Below are positions 1 to 8,960 of a stretch of 64,000 nucleotides of DNA, in pieces. A program made the position numbers and the translations under genes. This DNA is from Desulfurococcaceae archaeon AG1. GTDB taxonomy: Archaea > Thermoproteota > Thermoprotei_A > Sulfolobales > AG1. Each line of letters begins with the position of its first letter. The stretch's first letter is position 1. The DNA lies in NCBI GenBank assembly GCA_003116855.1, contig BEWT01000016.1, forward strand, positions 52,183 to 116,182, written 5' to 3'. The notes under the pieces are model-generated. The model worked only from the letters and a program-made list of their open reading frames with translations. It was not told the origin of the DNA and made no database searches.

Positions 1-423
1 AATAAAGTGATCAGAATAAACACCCAGGGACAAACGGGTATCATAGTACAGATCTCTATATTGTCTCCTCAACATATTCTTATTAAAAACACATAGTGGT
101 GATACGGTATGTTTCGATCCATGAATGTTTATAATGATCCGTTCTAGTTTCTTGACAGATCCTCTTCACGAGGCTAAGTAGACGGAATAAACAAAATATA
201 GGGACTGTTTTCTTTCTATCTCCATAAGGAATATTTATAAACTTTTTAAAATGGTTTGACGATGTGCTGGTTCTCATGCGACTCTAGGTGGTGATAAGAG
301 CCCTAGGGGCTTTACAGGACAAGCGATCACTATAAGATCTTAGAAGCTTGATTACGCTCTGAGTAACGATTACCGTTGCTCAAATAGTGATAGTTTTAAA
401 ATACTCCTAGGAAAAATCTATGG
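1..423. other. Intergenic stretch at the window edge
   Basis: I see no convincing gene here. An open frame on the minus strand (83-277) has no recognisable motif, ribosome site or homology that I can name. Near the right end, an AT-rich TATA-like segment (GTTTTAAAATAC, about 391-402) sits 25-30 bases before the ATG at 424, which fits a leaderless or short-leader transcript for the following gene. Confidence 0.5.
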
Positions 424-1461
424 ATGCCTCTGTTGGGCATAACAGAGGATCTAGCTAGCATAACATGTCGGGGTGCTGTTATAGTTGGTAGGAGCCTCTC
501 TATAGATGGTCATGAAAATAATAGGTTGAGGGTTGTCACACACGCACACTCAGATCACATGGTAGATATAGTTGAATCTATAAGGAGCAGCCCTAAGATA
601 ATAGCACACCCAGCCACTTTCGAGATCATGGAGATTTTGGGTGTAACAATTCCAAAGGATAAAATCTACAAAGTCGAGTATGGAGAAAAAATAGGTTTGA
701 GAGATGGTACAGTTAGAATCCTTAAGAGTAAACATATACTGGGCTCTATCCAGATCCTCTATACGCTGGAGAGCGGTGTTTCTATAACATATACAGGCGA
801 TTTTAAAGATCCTGGAGGCGGAACCGAGATACCGGAGAGCGATATAATTATAACTGAAGCCACCTATGGCTCGCCTGATTATGTGAGACCATTTAAGGAT
901 ATTGTGGAAGAACTCTTGGCAGATCTGGTGACTCAATTGCTCTCAAAGGGGCCTCTCATAATCAAGGCATACTATGGGAAACAACAGGAGGTGATGAATA
1001 TACTGAGAAACTATGGCATAGAGGCCCCATTTGTGGCTGATAATAAGGTTTATAGGATCTCAAAAATAGCCGAAAAATACGGCTTAAGAATCGGCGACAT
1101 ATTATTAAAAGGTACAACAGAAGCCGAGGAAATAGCTAGACAGGGATGGTATATATATTTCACGCACACAACATCAAGGGATCTATTAAACAATGCCTAT
1201 GGATATAAATACACAATACTGCGTCTCACAGGTTGGGAAAAAACTCTCTATAGAGCTATCGATCAAAATACCTATGTCTTTGCATTTAGTGGACACTCAG
1301 ACTTCGAAGAGCTATTGACATATGTAGAGAATGCAAAACCGAAACTCGTAATAGTAGATGCTTACAGAGGAAATAAAAATGCAGTCAGATTCTCTACATA
1401 TTTAGAGAAAAAACTCGGAATAAGATCAAAACCCCTCCCACAACAAATCCTATGCTATTAG
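424..1461 (+). CDS. MBL-fold nuclease-like protein (beta-CASP/YSH1-like)
   Basis: This 345-residue protein belongs to the metallo-beta-lactamase fold and resembles archaeal exonucleases of the RNA-processing branch (YSH1/CPSF-like). Visible metal-binding motifs come in the family order: THAHSDH (about residue 39-45), a histidine in KHILGS, an aspartate in TGDF, and a late FSGHSD histidine. That order supports a zinc-dependent hydrolase acting on nucleic acid, but it lacks the KH domains of aCPSF1, so the exact substrate is unknown. The start ATG follows a TATA-like box by about 25 bases; an out-of-frame ATG four bases earlier opens only a very short frame. The gene stands alone, convergent with rpoK. 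Confidence 0.75.
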   Translation: MPLLGITEDLASITCRGAVIVGRSLSIDGHENNRLRVVTHAHSDHMVDIVESIRSSPKIIAHPATFEIMEILGVTIPKDKIYKVEYGEKIGLRDGTVRILKSKHILGSIQILYTLESGVSITYTGDFKDPGGGTEIPESDIIITEATYGSPDYVRPFKDIVEELLADLVTQLLSKGPLIIKAYYGKQQEVMNILRNYGIEAPFVADNKVYRISKIAEKYGLRIGDILLKGTTEAEEIARQGWYIYFTHTTSRDLLNNAYGYKYTILRLTGWEKTLYRAIDQNTYVFAFSGHSDFEELLTYVENAKPKLVIVDAYRGNKNAVRFSTYLEKKLGIRSKPLPQQILCY

Positions 1462-1482
1462 GGGATCTGTTTTTATCTAGAT

Positions 1483-1498
1483 CTTTATCTAGATAAAG
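1483..1498. repeat. Perfect 16-bp palindrome after the MBL gene
   Basis: CTTTATCTAGATAAAG is a perfect palindrome 22 bases after the stop codon, followed by a T-rich run. Most likely it belongs to the terminator or 3' end of the MBL transcript. A related TTTTTATCTAGATCT string recurs at about 16437, upstream of another gene. Confidence 0.4.
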
Positions 1499-1611
1499 TC
1501 TGAATTTTTGCTAGTAAGCCGAACCCCCAGCTAGACCCGAAATATTGAATGCTTGATTCGAAACAGATTAAGCTAAACCGGCTTAACTCCTTAATGCTCT
1601 ACCATAGCTGT

Positions 1612-1869
1612 TTAGTTCTGCTCAATAATAGCCTCAGAAAGCGGTATTAACTCTTCTTCACCGCTAGCATATCTCCTCCTAATTATTATCGGCACAACAC
1701 CTCTTCTTACCTCTTCACGCGCTATCTCCACAGGATCTCTGAGACCGAGCTCTTCAATGTCTATGAGAGGAGGTGCTCCCAAGGCTAACTGTAACGCCCT
1801 TGCAGCTACAGCCCTAGCATATTCATATCTAGTAAGTTTCTTACTCCTAAGCTTGTATATAGGAGCCAT
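1612..1869 (-). CDS. rpoK: DNA-directed RNA polymerase subunit K
   Basis: RpoK is the archaeal counterpart of eukaryotic RPB6 and bacterial omega and helps assemble RNA polymerase around the large subunits. The family signature is clear: LTRYEYARAVAARALQLALG, then GAPPLID and a tail with DPVEIAREE and VVPIIIRRR. The open frame runs back to 2100, but the extra ~77 residues are low-complexity and come from a GC-rich structured stretch. I therefore place the start at the ATG at 1869 (MAPIYKL), giving 85 residues, a usual RpoK length. The start codon lies in a potential hairpin with the GGAG ribosome site, described under the leader. Confidence 0.85.
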   Translation of the reverse strand: MAPIYKLRSKKLTRYEYARAVAARALQLALGAPPLIDIEELGLRDPVEIAREEVRRGVVPIIIRRRYASGEEELIPLSEAIIEQN

Positions 1870-2090
1870 TGTAACAGGCTCCGTTCGTCCCTGGATATTC
1901 ATCGATTGTTTCTGATGCTCCTTCATATCCAGGGACTTTGTTCTCGCCCGCGCAGAGGCTGAGATCCTTGTTGGTTCATGGGCTGCTGTCGAGCCCAGCG
2001 GAAGGGGGCTCCCATCTAGGTTGGGCTCCGGGCGGTTTGGAGCAATGCTCCCATCACCACCCAGAGCCGGCATGAAAATCAACGTATCAC
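1870..2090 (-). ncRNA. GC-rich structured leader or small RNA upstream of rpoK
   Basis: About 200 bases, far richer in GC than neighbouring genes, separate a strong promoter from rpoK. On the minus strand they can form a perfect 12-bp stem (1925-1936 with 1887-1898, about 26-base loop), smaller hairpins (GGAGC/GCTCC; GAGCCCA/TGGGCTC) and a last hairpin in which GGAGCC (1882-1877) pairs with GGCTCC (1867-1862). That last hairpin encloses the rpoK start codon and hides the GGAG. The stretch is open in the rpoK frame, but the promoter places transcription start near 2089, downstream of the ATG at 2100, so a translated extension is unlikely unless it begins at 2073. It lacks recognisable SRP or RNase P motifs. 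Its peptide, rich in P, G, S and R, also resembles tails of TnpB-type transposases, so a transposon-end relic is an alternative. Confidence 0.45.
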
Positions 2091-2111
2091 CAAAAACCAT
2101 ATTAATCGATG

Positions 2112-2119
2112 CTTATAAA
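2112..2119 (-). promoter_or_regulatory. TATA box for the rpoK leader
   Basis: TTTATAAG on the minus strand, preceded by a purine-rich BRE-like GGAAT. With the usual spacing of about 26 bases, transcription would start near 2089, just before the GC-rich leader. Confidence 0.5.
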
Positions 2120-2428
2120 TATTCCCCTGGACACTAGCGGGGAGCTGGTTCTCAACATCTAAGACCACGGTAACACAACAACTACAAGACGCATGAATCT
2201 TCCTCAAGTGCTAAAAAGAAAGCAACCGATACTACTGATGGCTTCTTATTTATACCGAGCTGTTATCTTTTGCTCCCAATAAATATTTAATATAAGGATT
2301 CATATCTAAACTCACCTGACATTTGTTGGTTCTAAATATCTCTTCAAGAGTATTTGGGATAAAAATGCTTTAAGGCTAGAAATATATGGGATAGATACCC
2401 GTTATATTATTCTCGATCTATTACTCTT

Positions 2429-4117
2429 CTAGTCGAGCTCAGGGGTCTTAAAGCTCTCCTCTTCCTTTCCCTCTTTTCCTTTCTTCTCCTCTTTCTCTTT
2501 CTTAGGAGCAGCTCCTATTACGTCATCTATCTTTAGCAATGATGTTGCAGCCTCGACAGCCGCTTTAATAACCTGTTTCTTTACCAGAACAGGGTCTATC
2601 ACATTTATCTTTGTCATATCATCCAGTATTTTTGCGTTTAGAACATCTATACCAGCATTGATCTTACCCTCTGCGTGGTGTTTCCTGAGATTCATTATTG
2701 TGTCAAGAACATCCATACCAGCAGTGTTGGCAAGTATCGCTGCTATCTCTTCCACAGCGTCTGCGAATGCCTGGAAGGCTAGCTGCTCCTTACCGCCAAC
2801 ACTCTCAGCAATCTTTCTCAATCTTAGGGCAAGCTCGATCTCTACGGCTCCTCCTCCAGCCACGATCTTCGGCTCTCTAATTATGTTTCTAACAGCATGC
2901 AGACCGTCGTTAAGGCTTCTCTCTGTCTCGTCAAGGATCATGTCGTTAGCGCCTCTTAGGAGAATTGTCACAGCCTTGGGGTTCTTAGCGCCTTCTACAA
3001 ACACCATTTTATCGTTACCGACCTTTCTCTCCTCAACTAGCTCTGCATAGCCTAGGTCTTTCTCTGTTAGATCCCTTATGCTCGTAACAATTCTTCCTCC
3101 TGTTGCTCTCTCGAGCTTCTCCATATCGCTCCTCTTAACCCTCCTAACAGCAAGTATACCCTTCTTAGCTAGGAAGTGCTGGGCAACATCATCAATACCC
3201 TTCTGACAGATAACAACATTAGCACCAACAGCAGCGATCTTATCAACCATATCCTTAAGCATCTTAGCCTCCTCATCGAGGAAAGCCTTTATCTGTTCAG
3301 GCGAGGTTATGCTTATCTTAGCAGTTATCTCGGGCTTCTCGATCTCGAGTGGGGCGTCTAGAAGTGCTATCTTGGCATTTACAACTCTTCTAGGCATCCC
3401 TGGATGAACAACCTCTTTATCGAGAACCACACCCCGTATCAACCTAGAGTCGAGCAGCGAGCCGCCTTTCTTCTTCTCGATCTTAACGTTATCTAGTATA
3501 ACCTCATACCTCTCTCCCCTCTTCTCAGTGGCTATTAATGCTGCCTCAACAGTCATGTCTATTAGCTTGTCGATTACATCAGGTGTAGCTATGTACTTGC
3601 TAGCCAGTATCGAGTTTAGAACCTTCTTTAGCTCCTCTTTGGATTTTGAAAAGCCCTCAGGAGTCTCGATATCCGCTATAGGTACTTTCATCGACACCTC
3701 ATCGAGAATATTTAGCGCGTGCTCCATAGCCTTCTTATAGCCTTCTATTATTATCGTCGGATGTATATTCTGATCCAGAAGTCTCTCCGCTTTCTCAAGA
3801 AGAGAACTTGCAAGAACCACCACAGAGGTTGTACCGTCACCAACCTCAGCATCGACAGCCTTGGCCGTCTCGACCAGCAGCTTAGCTGCAGGGTGTTGGA
3901 TCTCCATTTCTTTAACTATAGTTGCACCATCATTGGTAACAGTGACATCCCCAAAGCTGTCTACCAGCATCTTATCAAGTCCTCTTGGACCGAGGCTTGT
4001 TTTCAGAACCTCTCCTAGAGCCCTTGCAGCAAGTATATTGCTTCTAAGAGCCTGCCTGCCAACAGTCCTCTGTGTCCCCTCTTTCAGTATAAGAACAGGT
4101 ATCCCGTATGCCGCCAA
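2429..4117 (-). CDS. ths: Thermosome (group II chaperonin) subunit
   Basis: A CCT/TCP-1-type chaperonin subunit that forms double-ring ATP-driven folding chambers in the cytosol. Diagnostic segments are present: [12 protein letters not shown] at the N-terminus, [22 protein letters not shown], the nucleotide-site EVGDGTTS, and [10 protein letters not shown] and NAGIDV further on. The C-terminus is the usual charged tail, here lysine/glutamate-rich rather than glycine/methionine-rich. I prefer the TTG at 4117, preceded by GGTGA, which gives the typical beginning [14 protein letters not shown]; a GTG three codons upstream (4126) is the alternative. Only one subunit gene is in the window; such organisms usually carry paralogues elsewhere, so I do not assign alpha or beta. 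Confidence 0.95.
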   Translation of the reverse strand: MAAYGIPVLILKEGTQRTVGRQALRSNILAARALGEVLKTSLGPRGLDKMLVDSFGDVTVTNDGATIVKEMEIQHPAAKLLVETAKAVDAEVGDGTTSVVVLASSLLEKAERLLDQNIHPTIIIEGYKKAMEHALNILDEVSMKVPIADIETPEGFSKSKEELKKVLNSILASKYIATPDVIDKLIDMTVEAALIATEKRGERYEVILDNVKIEKKKGGSLLDSRLIRGVVLDKEVVHPGMPRRVVNAKIALLDAPLEIEKPEITAKISITSPEQIKAFLDEEAKMLKDMVDKIAAVGANVVICQKGIDDVAQHFLAKKGILAVRRVKRSDMEKLERATGGRIVTSIRDLTEKDLGYAELVEERKVGNDKMVFVEGAKNPKAVTILLRGANDMILDETERSLNDGLHAVRNIIREPKIVAGGGAVEIELALRLRKIAESVGGKEQLAFQAFADAVEEIAAILANTAGMDVLDTIMNLRKHHAEGKINAGIDVLNAKILDDMTKINVIDPVLVKKQVIKAAVEAATSLLKIDDVIGAAPKKEKEEKKGKEGKEEESFKTPELD

Positions 4118-4334
4118 CCAGTTCACCGAATCCTAATAGCATGGCTTCTATATAAGCTTTTCCATGATCGATTAAAGTATCGTTCTAGAAAAAGCTGTTC
4201 CAAAGTCCAAGCAAAACATATTATACCCAACATAGCCTACACCGAGACTATAAGTAATAAACATGTATTTGTATAAAGAAAATCAGTATCAAAATTCTTA
4301 AGACATACCTGATAATAAGCCAAGTAATCATTAT

Positions 4335-5084
4335 TCAGAGATCATGGGTTTTAGAGGCTTTTTCATACCTCAACTTCTTATCCTCATACTCGTCTCTTCT
4401 CATCACCACCCTTGCCGGTATACCCATAACAACCATATCGTCTGGTACATCTCTAGTCACTATAGAGCCTGCTGCGACTACCGCCCTCTTTCCTATCCTA
4501 ACACCGGCTATGATCGTTGAGTTTGCTCCTATAACTGCGCCCTCCTCTACTATGGTTTCAACAAGCCTCCTACTAGGGGGATACTTATCGTTAGTGAACA
4601 CAACCCTCGGACCTATGAACACATTATCCTTTATCACAACCATCGAGGGTATATATACTCCTGACTGTATACTTACACCACTACCTATAACTACATGCCC
4701 ATCCACTATGGTACCGCTTCCTATCAACGTATTATCCCCAACACGACTATCCTCTCTTATCAACACATGATGCCCCGTCCTAACCCTATCCCCGATATAT
4801 ACTCTCTCATAGATCACCACATGCGATCTTATAACGCACCAACTGCCAATCACAGCCCCATTACCTATATCAACATCTCCGATTTGGAGATAATGTGGCG
4901 CTCGGGTCTCTTCATAAGCTGGGTTTTTATTGTATAGATACATCTTCTCCAAGGTCTCTTTCGATGGGTAGCCAATAATAGAGTATCCTCCTATATAGCT
5001 TTTATCACCTATCCTCGACTCGCCATAAATGATCGCTGTTCCCTCCACGATAGCATTACCCACCGAAGCTTTCTTCGAGATCAT
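4335..5084 (-). CDS. Left-handed beta-helix (hexapeptide) acyltransferase
   Basis: The 249-residue protein is almost entirely hexapeptide-repeat turns ([LIV]-G-x4), as in VIGSWCVI, YIGDRVRTG, RVGDNTLIG, FIGPRV and VIGANSTIIAG, ending with the GSIVTRDVPDDMVVMGIPAR segment typical of sugar O/N-acetyltransferases of the WbbJ/WlbB/PglD group. Such enzymes act as trimers and transfer acetyl groups to nucleotide-linked sugars. A role in surface glycan or N-glycan sugar synthesis is likely; the exact acceptor cannot be read from sequence. It is divergent from the Ced-like pair, with 49 bases between the start codons. Confidence 0.8.
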   Translation of the reverse strand: MISKKASVGNAIVEGTAIIYGESRIGDKSYIGGYSIIGYPSKETLEKMYLYNKNPAYEETRAPHYLQIGDVDIGNGAVIGSWCVIRSHVVIYERVYIGDRVRTGHHVLIREDSRVGDNTLIGSGTIVDGHVVIGSGVSIQSGVYIPSMVVIKDNVFIGPRVVFTNDKYPPSRRLVETIVEEGAVIGANSTIIAGVRIGKRAVVAAGSIVTRDVPDDMVVMGIPARVVMRRDEYEDKKLRYEKASKTHDL

Positions 5085-5133
5085 AGCCCTAGTAACGTTT
5101 TATAAGGAGGGCTAATATGTAGGGGGTGACATA

Positions 5134-5412
5134 ATGGATCTGGTATCCTTTGTTAGGCAACTCACAGTCCAGGTTATGGTTGTAGCGTGGGGGATCTTCA
5201 TACTCACCTGGATCGTTGGCTGGGCTCTCAGAGGATCGCCAATACCTCTCACAAGGATCAAGAAGACAGGGCACTCGCTAATAGAAGACGCTGTTTGGGC
5301 CGCCTTTTGGCTGGCAATGGGTGGGACAGTGTTTTCCCTAATAACATATATAGTATCACAGATAGGGATCCCAGCGCCTCCACCACCTGTAAACACAACC
5401 ATAGGGGGCTAG
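5134..5412 (+). CDS. cedA1: CedA1-like small two-helix membrane protein
   Basis: Ninety-two residues with two hydrophobic helices (about 8-30 and 48-72) joined by a short basic loop, RGSPIPLTRIKKTGHSLIED, and a proline-rich end. This is the architecture described for CedA1 of the crenarchaeal exchange of DNA (Ced) system, a VirB2-like pilin subunit. The following gene begins with a homologous helix-loop-helix (LGSPLPFPSVKRIGVILMKD), which supports the assignment because CedA1 and CedA occur as neighbours. ATG at 5134 follows a strong GGGGGTGA. The VirB4/HerA-type partner CedB is not in this window. The match is by remembered architecture and context, not by search. Confidence 0.65.
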   Translation: MDLVSFVRQLTVQVMVVAWGIFILTWIVGWALRGSPIPLTRIKKTGHSLIEDAVWAAFWLAMGGTVFSLITYIVSQIGIPAPPPPVNTTIGG

Positions 5413-5426
5413 CATAGGGCTGCCCA

Positions 5427-6791
5427 ATGATCCAAGTAAGCCAAGCACTAGAGCTCTCATTCTATCTAGGCTTGTTGAACTACGTGGTAGGAGCTCTGCT
5501 TCTAGGTAGCCCCCTTCCATTTCCAAGCGTGAAAAGAATAGGTGTTATTCTTATGAAGGATGCGATGGTGATCTGGATCCTTGCATCATCATTCACATTA
5601 ATACTCAACCTGCTAAGCTATATAAGAGACGCTCTTGGCCTAAACTGGACTGATCTCAGTATATGGCTAACAGGCCTAATGATCAATATAACCAGCCTGA
5701 TGGGGATTCTAAGAACACTCTCATCAATGCTGGGCCCGATCTCACCTTATGTAGCACCAATAATCTCCAACCTAGTCTCGCTTCTCTCAACCTCTCTTCT
5801 AAGCGTGCTAGCACTCCAGATCTTGAGCCTGATAGTTCGTACAAAAGCTCCAGACTTGATAGCTATAGGTATTCTGATATACTCAATACCGATGGGTTTT
5901 TTCAAAAGAGCAGGATCGATCCTTATCTCCTTCGCAATAATATTCTCAATAGCCCTCCCAGCAATGCCGATGTTCACAGCAATGTTTCTACCAGGGTTAG
6001 GGCAGATCTCCAGCAATAGCTATCCACATCCAACGATCCTTGTAAAAGATCTAACTGGAGGTGTTTTGGGCGATTCCTTACTACATATATACCAAACACC
6101 CGAGAAAACGCCAGGAAGCGAGATTGCCATAGTACCTGTTGATGAATATGGGCTAGCCCAGCTAAACATAACCCCAGGGCTTCCGGCTAATAGAGACTAT
6201 TATTTCTCCCTAGAGATGTTCGGATGGATGTTCTACTCAAGCTCAACAATAAAACCCGGGATCGAGTGCATAGTGTCTCCCTGTAGATATGAGATAACAA
6301 TAGACGGTATACTTGCTTCTGACTCCCCCTATATATTGATCCACACACCACAGTCTCTAACAACATATGTAGTTGTGAAGGACGCCGAAAACGGGTATTT
6401 TAATATAACGATAAGCCTAGCAAGTAAATCAACCCTCATAATAACAATACCGGTCTACACAGTGTTAGAGGAGGTTCTAATCGATGGGAAACCCGTTTCC
6501 TGGGATGAAAGAAGGTCTTGGAACTGGGCTGGATTGCGGGGATATGACTACCACGCATTACTTGAAGCAGGAGTCCATACAGTAGAGCTGAGATATGTGA
6601 AGGGATCACCATCAAAGCCATTATTACAGCAATATATCTACTATAATATCCAGCAAGAAGATCTATCATCCATATTCTCAAACATAATCCTGATACTCTT
6701 CGCGTCAACAGTCTTCCCCACAGTATATCTAACACTGCTCGTAATGGCCACCTATTCCCTAGCAAGATTCATAGAGAAAGGGTTTAGGTAA
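5427..6791 (+). CDS. cedA: CedA-like polytopic DNA-import membrane protein with extra ectodomain
   Basis: This 454-residue protein starts 14 bases after the CedA1-like gene. The first ~195 residues hold about six hydrophobic segments and begin with a copy of the CedA1 helix-loop-helix motif. CedA is the polytopic core of the crenarchaeal DNA-import apparatus and is usually nearer 260 residues with six or seven membrane helices. Here, residues of roughly 200-400 form a soluble beta-rich region with VKDLTGG and several aromatic strands, with a Cys pair in ECIVSPC, before a final membrane helix (about 418-445). That region probably faces outward, and an Ig- or carboxypeptidase-regulatory-like fold is possible. 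The enlarged middle is unusual for the family as I know it. Confidence 0.6.
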   Translation: MIQVSQALELSFYLGLLNYVVGALLLGSPLPFPSVKRIGVILMKDAMVIWILASSFTLILNLLSYIRDALGLNWTDLSIWLTGLMINITSLMGILRTLSSMLGPISPYVAPIISNLVSLLSTSLLSVLALQILSLIVRTKAPDLIAIGILIYSIPMGFFKRAGSILISFAIIFSIALPAMPMFTAMFLPGLGQISSNSYPHPTILVKDLTGGVLGDSLLHIYQTPEKTPGSEIAIVPVDEYGLAQLNITPGLPANRDYYFSLEMFGWMFYSSSTIKPGIECIVSPCRYEITIDGILASDSPYILIHTPQSLTTYVVVKDAENGYFNITISLASKSTLIITIPVYTVLEEVLIDGKPVSWDERRSWNWAGLRGYDYHALLEAGVHTVELRYVKGSPSKPLLQQYIYYNIQQEDLSSIFSNIILILFASTVFPTVYLTLLVMATYSLARFIEKGFR

Positions 6792-6814
6792 CCTTATCCT
6801 CTCTCCCGAATATT

Positions 6815-7861
6815 CTACATAACAGATCCTCGTTTCTTCCACATAGCCGGATACACGTTGGGAGGCATGATAACCCTGCTTACCTTCACCGCAATACCTT
6901 TATCCCTCAGAACCATCTCTTCACCACTCATCTCAGCAATACCTATAGCCACTAACTCGCCTTTTACTGTAAAGAGGGCTACAAGATCTCCTTTTGTTAT
7001 AGCCCTATTAACCATACTCACCCCAGGGACAGCCAACATAGCCCCGTGCGCTATAGAGTCTACAGCACTATTCCTGATAATAATCTTAGGTAAGTGTGAT
7101 ACGGAGTATTCTACTGGAAGTACGTATCTTCTCATGAGGCTCTCATCTCCCTTTCTATATAGATGCATAGCTTCGGATAATCTGTGGAGAGATACTAGTG
7201 TCTCATCCTCTCTAAAGGGTCCAGTGGCTATTCTCCTTAGCTCAGCCATGTGGGCACCTACCCCGAGGATCAAGCCTATGTCGTGGCAGAGTTTTCTGAT
7301 ATATGTTCCGGGATCGGTTTTAACCCTCATGAGAACCGATCTTCCGTCGATTTCGAGGATCTCTATCTCATGGATCCTCCTCTTTCTCAACGATCTCTTG
7401 ACAGAGGATCTAAGGGGTGGTCTCTGATAGATCTCTCCCACAAAAAGCGATATGGTTCTCTCCAGCTGTTTCTGTTCGACATCCTTGTGAATCCTCATCA
7501 AAACCACATATTCTTTAGAGGTGTGTGTTACAACACCAATAACCTTTGTTGCCTTTTCAAGAGCTATGGGGAGGACACCAGAGACGCCTGGGTCCAGTGT
7601 TCCCGCATGCCCTGCCTTCGAAACATCAACGATCTTTTTAACCCATGCCGAGACCTCATGGCTTGTTGGGCCTGGGGGTTTATCCAGGTTAATAACCCCT
7701 AACTCTAGATGCATTCTAGCCGGTCTCTCCCATGGATAGGTGCCATATTCTGCCTCCTCTTCCTCATGCCTCACAAGATACTCACTAGCAACGCCTCCTC
7801 TCATGTCAAGCCTCTTTATAAACTCCAAACCTTTACCCATCCGGCTTTCGCCACACGGCAA
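6815..7861 (-). CDS. cbf5: tRNA/rRNA pseudouridine synthase Cbf5
   Basis: Archaeal Cbf5 (TruB family, dyskerin homologue) is the catalytic subunit of H/ACA guide RNPs and can also make pseudouridine 55 in tRNA. The catalytic aspartate lies in GHAGTLDP (D90 in the longest frame), preceded by INLDKPPGPTSHEV; motif III GTYIRKLCHDIG follows. The C-terminal ~85 residues, including AHGAMLAVPGV and KGDLVALFTVKGELVAIG, are a PUA domain that binds the ACA end of the guide. The long frame begins MPCGESRM; starting at the eighth residue (MGKGLEF) is equally plausible. It is followed in the same direction by the C/D-box RNP proteins. Confidence 0.93.
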   Translation of the reverse strand: MPCGESRMGKGLEFIKRLDMRGGVASEYLVRHEEEEAEYGTYPWERPARMHLELGVINLDKPPGPTSHEVSAWVKKIVDVSKAGHAGTLDPGVSGVLPIALEKATKVIGVVTHTSKEYVVLMRIHKDVEQKQLERTISLFVGEIYQRPPLRSSVKRSLRKRRIHEIEILEIDGRSVLMRVKTDPGTYIRKLCHDIGLILGVGAHMAELRRIATGPFREDETLVSLHRLSEAMHLYRKGDESLMRRYVLPVEYSVSHLPKIIIRNSAVDSIAHGAMLAVPGVSMVNRAITKGDLVALFTVKGELVAIGIAEMSGEEMVLRDKGIAVKVSRVIMPPNVYPAMWKKRGSVM

Positions 7862-7902
7862 ATGATTCTAGTAGGTTGTTTAGATAGGCTATCATAGACC
7901 CT

Positions 7903-8613
7903 CTATGCTTTTCTTCTCCAGACCGCATATACCATTGCGTGATCTTTGTCGAAAGGTTCTAAATGAACCACATCGAGAATCTCAAACCCGTTGTCTTTGA
8001 GAATATCTATCTCCCTCTTATAAACCTCACTGGGCTCCATAGTGACATCTATGCTTCTCGCCTTAACAGCCATGAGCAGGTATCCGTTATCCTTAAGGAA
8101 GAACCGCGCGTTCTCAGAAACTATTGCCGCCTGATCCGGCTGGGCTATGTCGGCATATAATAGATCCACGGTCTCAACTATATTCTTATATTTATATGGC
8201 ATCCTAGCATCGCCCAGTATAGGGATCAGGTTACCCCTATCTTCAGCAACTACCAGCAGCTCTCTCATAACCCTTGGAGCGAACTCAACAGCATATACTA
8301 TACCCTCCATCCCAACTATATCCGATACATGGCTAGGCGTAGTTCCAGATCCAGCCCCTAGGTAGAGAACCCTTGAACCCCTAGTCACCGGGTTTTCTTT
8401 CAAACCCTTCAACAATGCTCCTGCAAGCTTGCTCCTATAAGCATTCCACTCCCTATACTCTACATTACCCTGTCTAAAGAGCCTTTCACCATATACCCTT
8501 TTCCCCGGAACTAGGTTTTTAGTGGCAAGTCTTGCGGATCCGTCTTCAAACTCAACAACATATACCTCTTTGTAGTTCGGATGCTCATAGATCCTGACAG
8601 GCTCTGACATCAC
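7903..8613 (-). CDS. flpA: Fibrillarin (C/D-box RNP 2'-O-methyltransferase)
   Basis: A 236-residue fibrillarin-like protein, the SAM-dependent methyltransferase of archaeal C/D-box sRNPs that methylates ribose 2'-OH of rRNA and tRNA. The Rossmann motif I reads VLYLGAGSGTTPSHVSD; the AVEFAPRVMREL, DARMPYKY and LLYADIAQPDQA segments are family hallmarks, as is the KARSIDVT stretch. ATG at 8613 follows GGGGTGA and a TATA-like sequence. Its partner Nop5 is the next gene upstream on the same strand, separated by about 350 bases. Confidence 0.95.
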   Translation of the reverse strand: MMSEPVRIYEHPNYKEVYVVEFEDGSARLATKNLVPGKRVYGERLFRQGNVEYREWNAYRSKLAGALLKGLKENPVTRGSRVLYLGAGSGTTPSHVSDIVGMEGIVYAVEFAPRVMRELLVVAEDRGNLIPILGDARMPYKYKNIVETVDLLYADIAQPDQAAIVSENARFFLKDNGYLLMAVKARSIDVTMEPSEVYKREIDILKDNGFEILDVVHLEPFDKDHAMVYAVWRRKA

Positions 8614-8960
8614 ATCTCACCCCTATATAATTGATAAGCTAAGGAATATTTTCTACTGCTCTGACCTAACACAACAGGACTGTATTATTCCTTCCCTCTT
8701 TCTCAATAGAGACGCTTTGAGATAAATGGGCGAATATGTTGTTACGTTCTCTATCTCCTTCGCACCAGTGTTGAGGGGTAGAACTACTCCTAATACCTAC
8801 TGGCTTAACCTCCCTCAATATAACGATATGAGATGGAATCTTTTTGGATCCACCGGGATCTATATAGATCATGATTAACCATCTTTCTATGTGCAGAGCT
8901 TTCCAACCGCTGGCGTTATACGATAGCCGCTAGACTATATTCCTGACCATAAACCTAGTG
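8614..8960. other. Spacer between nop5 and flpA
   Basis: This 347-base gap holds the flpA promoter and ribosome site at its left end. A 68-residue open frame on the minus strand (8666-8872) lacks a ribosome site and recognisable motifs, and I do not call it a gene. No tRNA or clear C/D-box RNA is visible. Confidence 0.4.

Noticed and set aside
1870-2100. In-frame N-terminal extension of RpoK by 77 residues
   Set aside because: The region is GC-rich, low-complexity and structured, the promoter places the transcript start downstream of the first ATG, and RpoK proteins normally begin near 1869.
8666-8872. 68-residue minus-strand frame between nop5 and flpA
   Set aside because: No ribosome site, no motif, and no known gene of that type between these partners.
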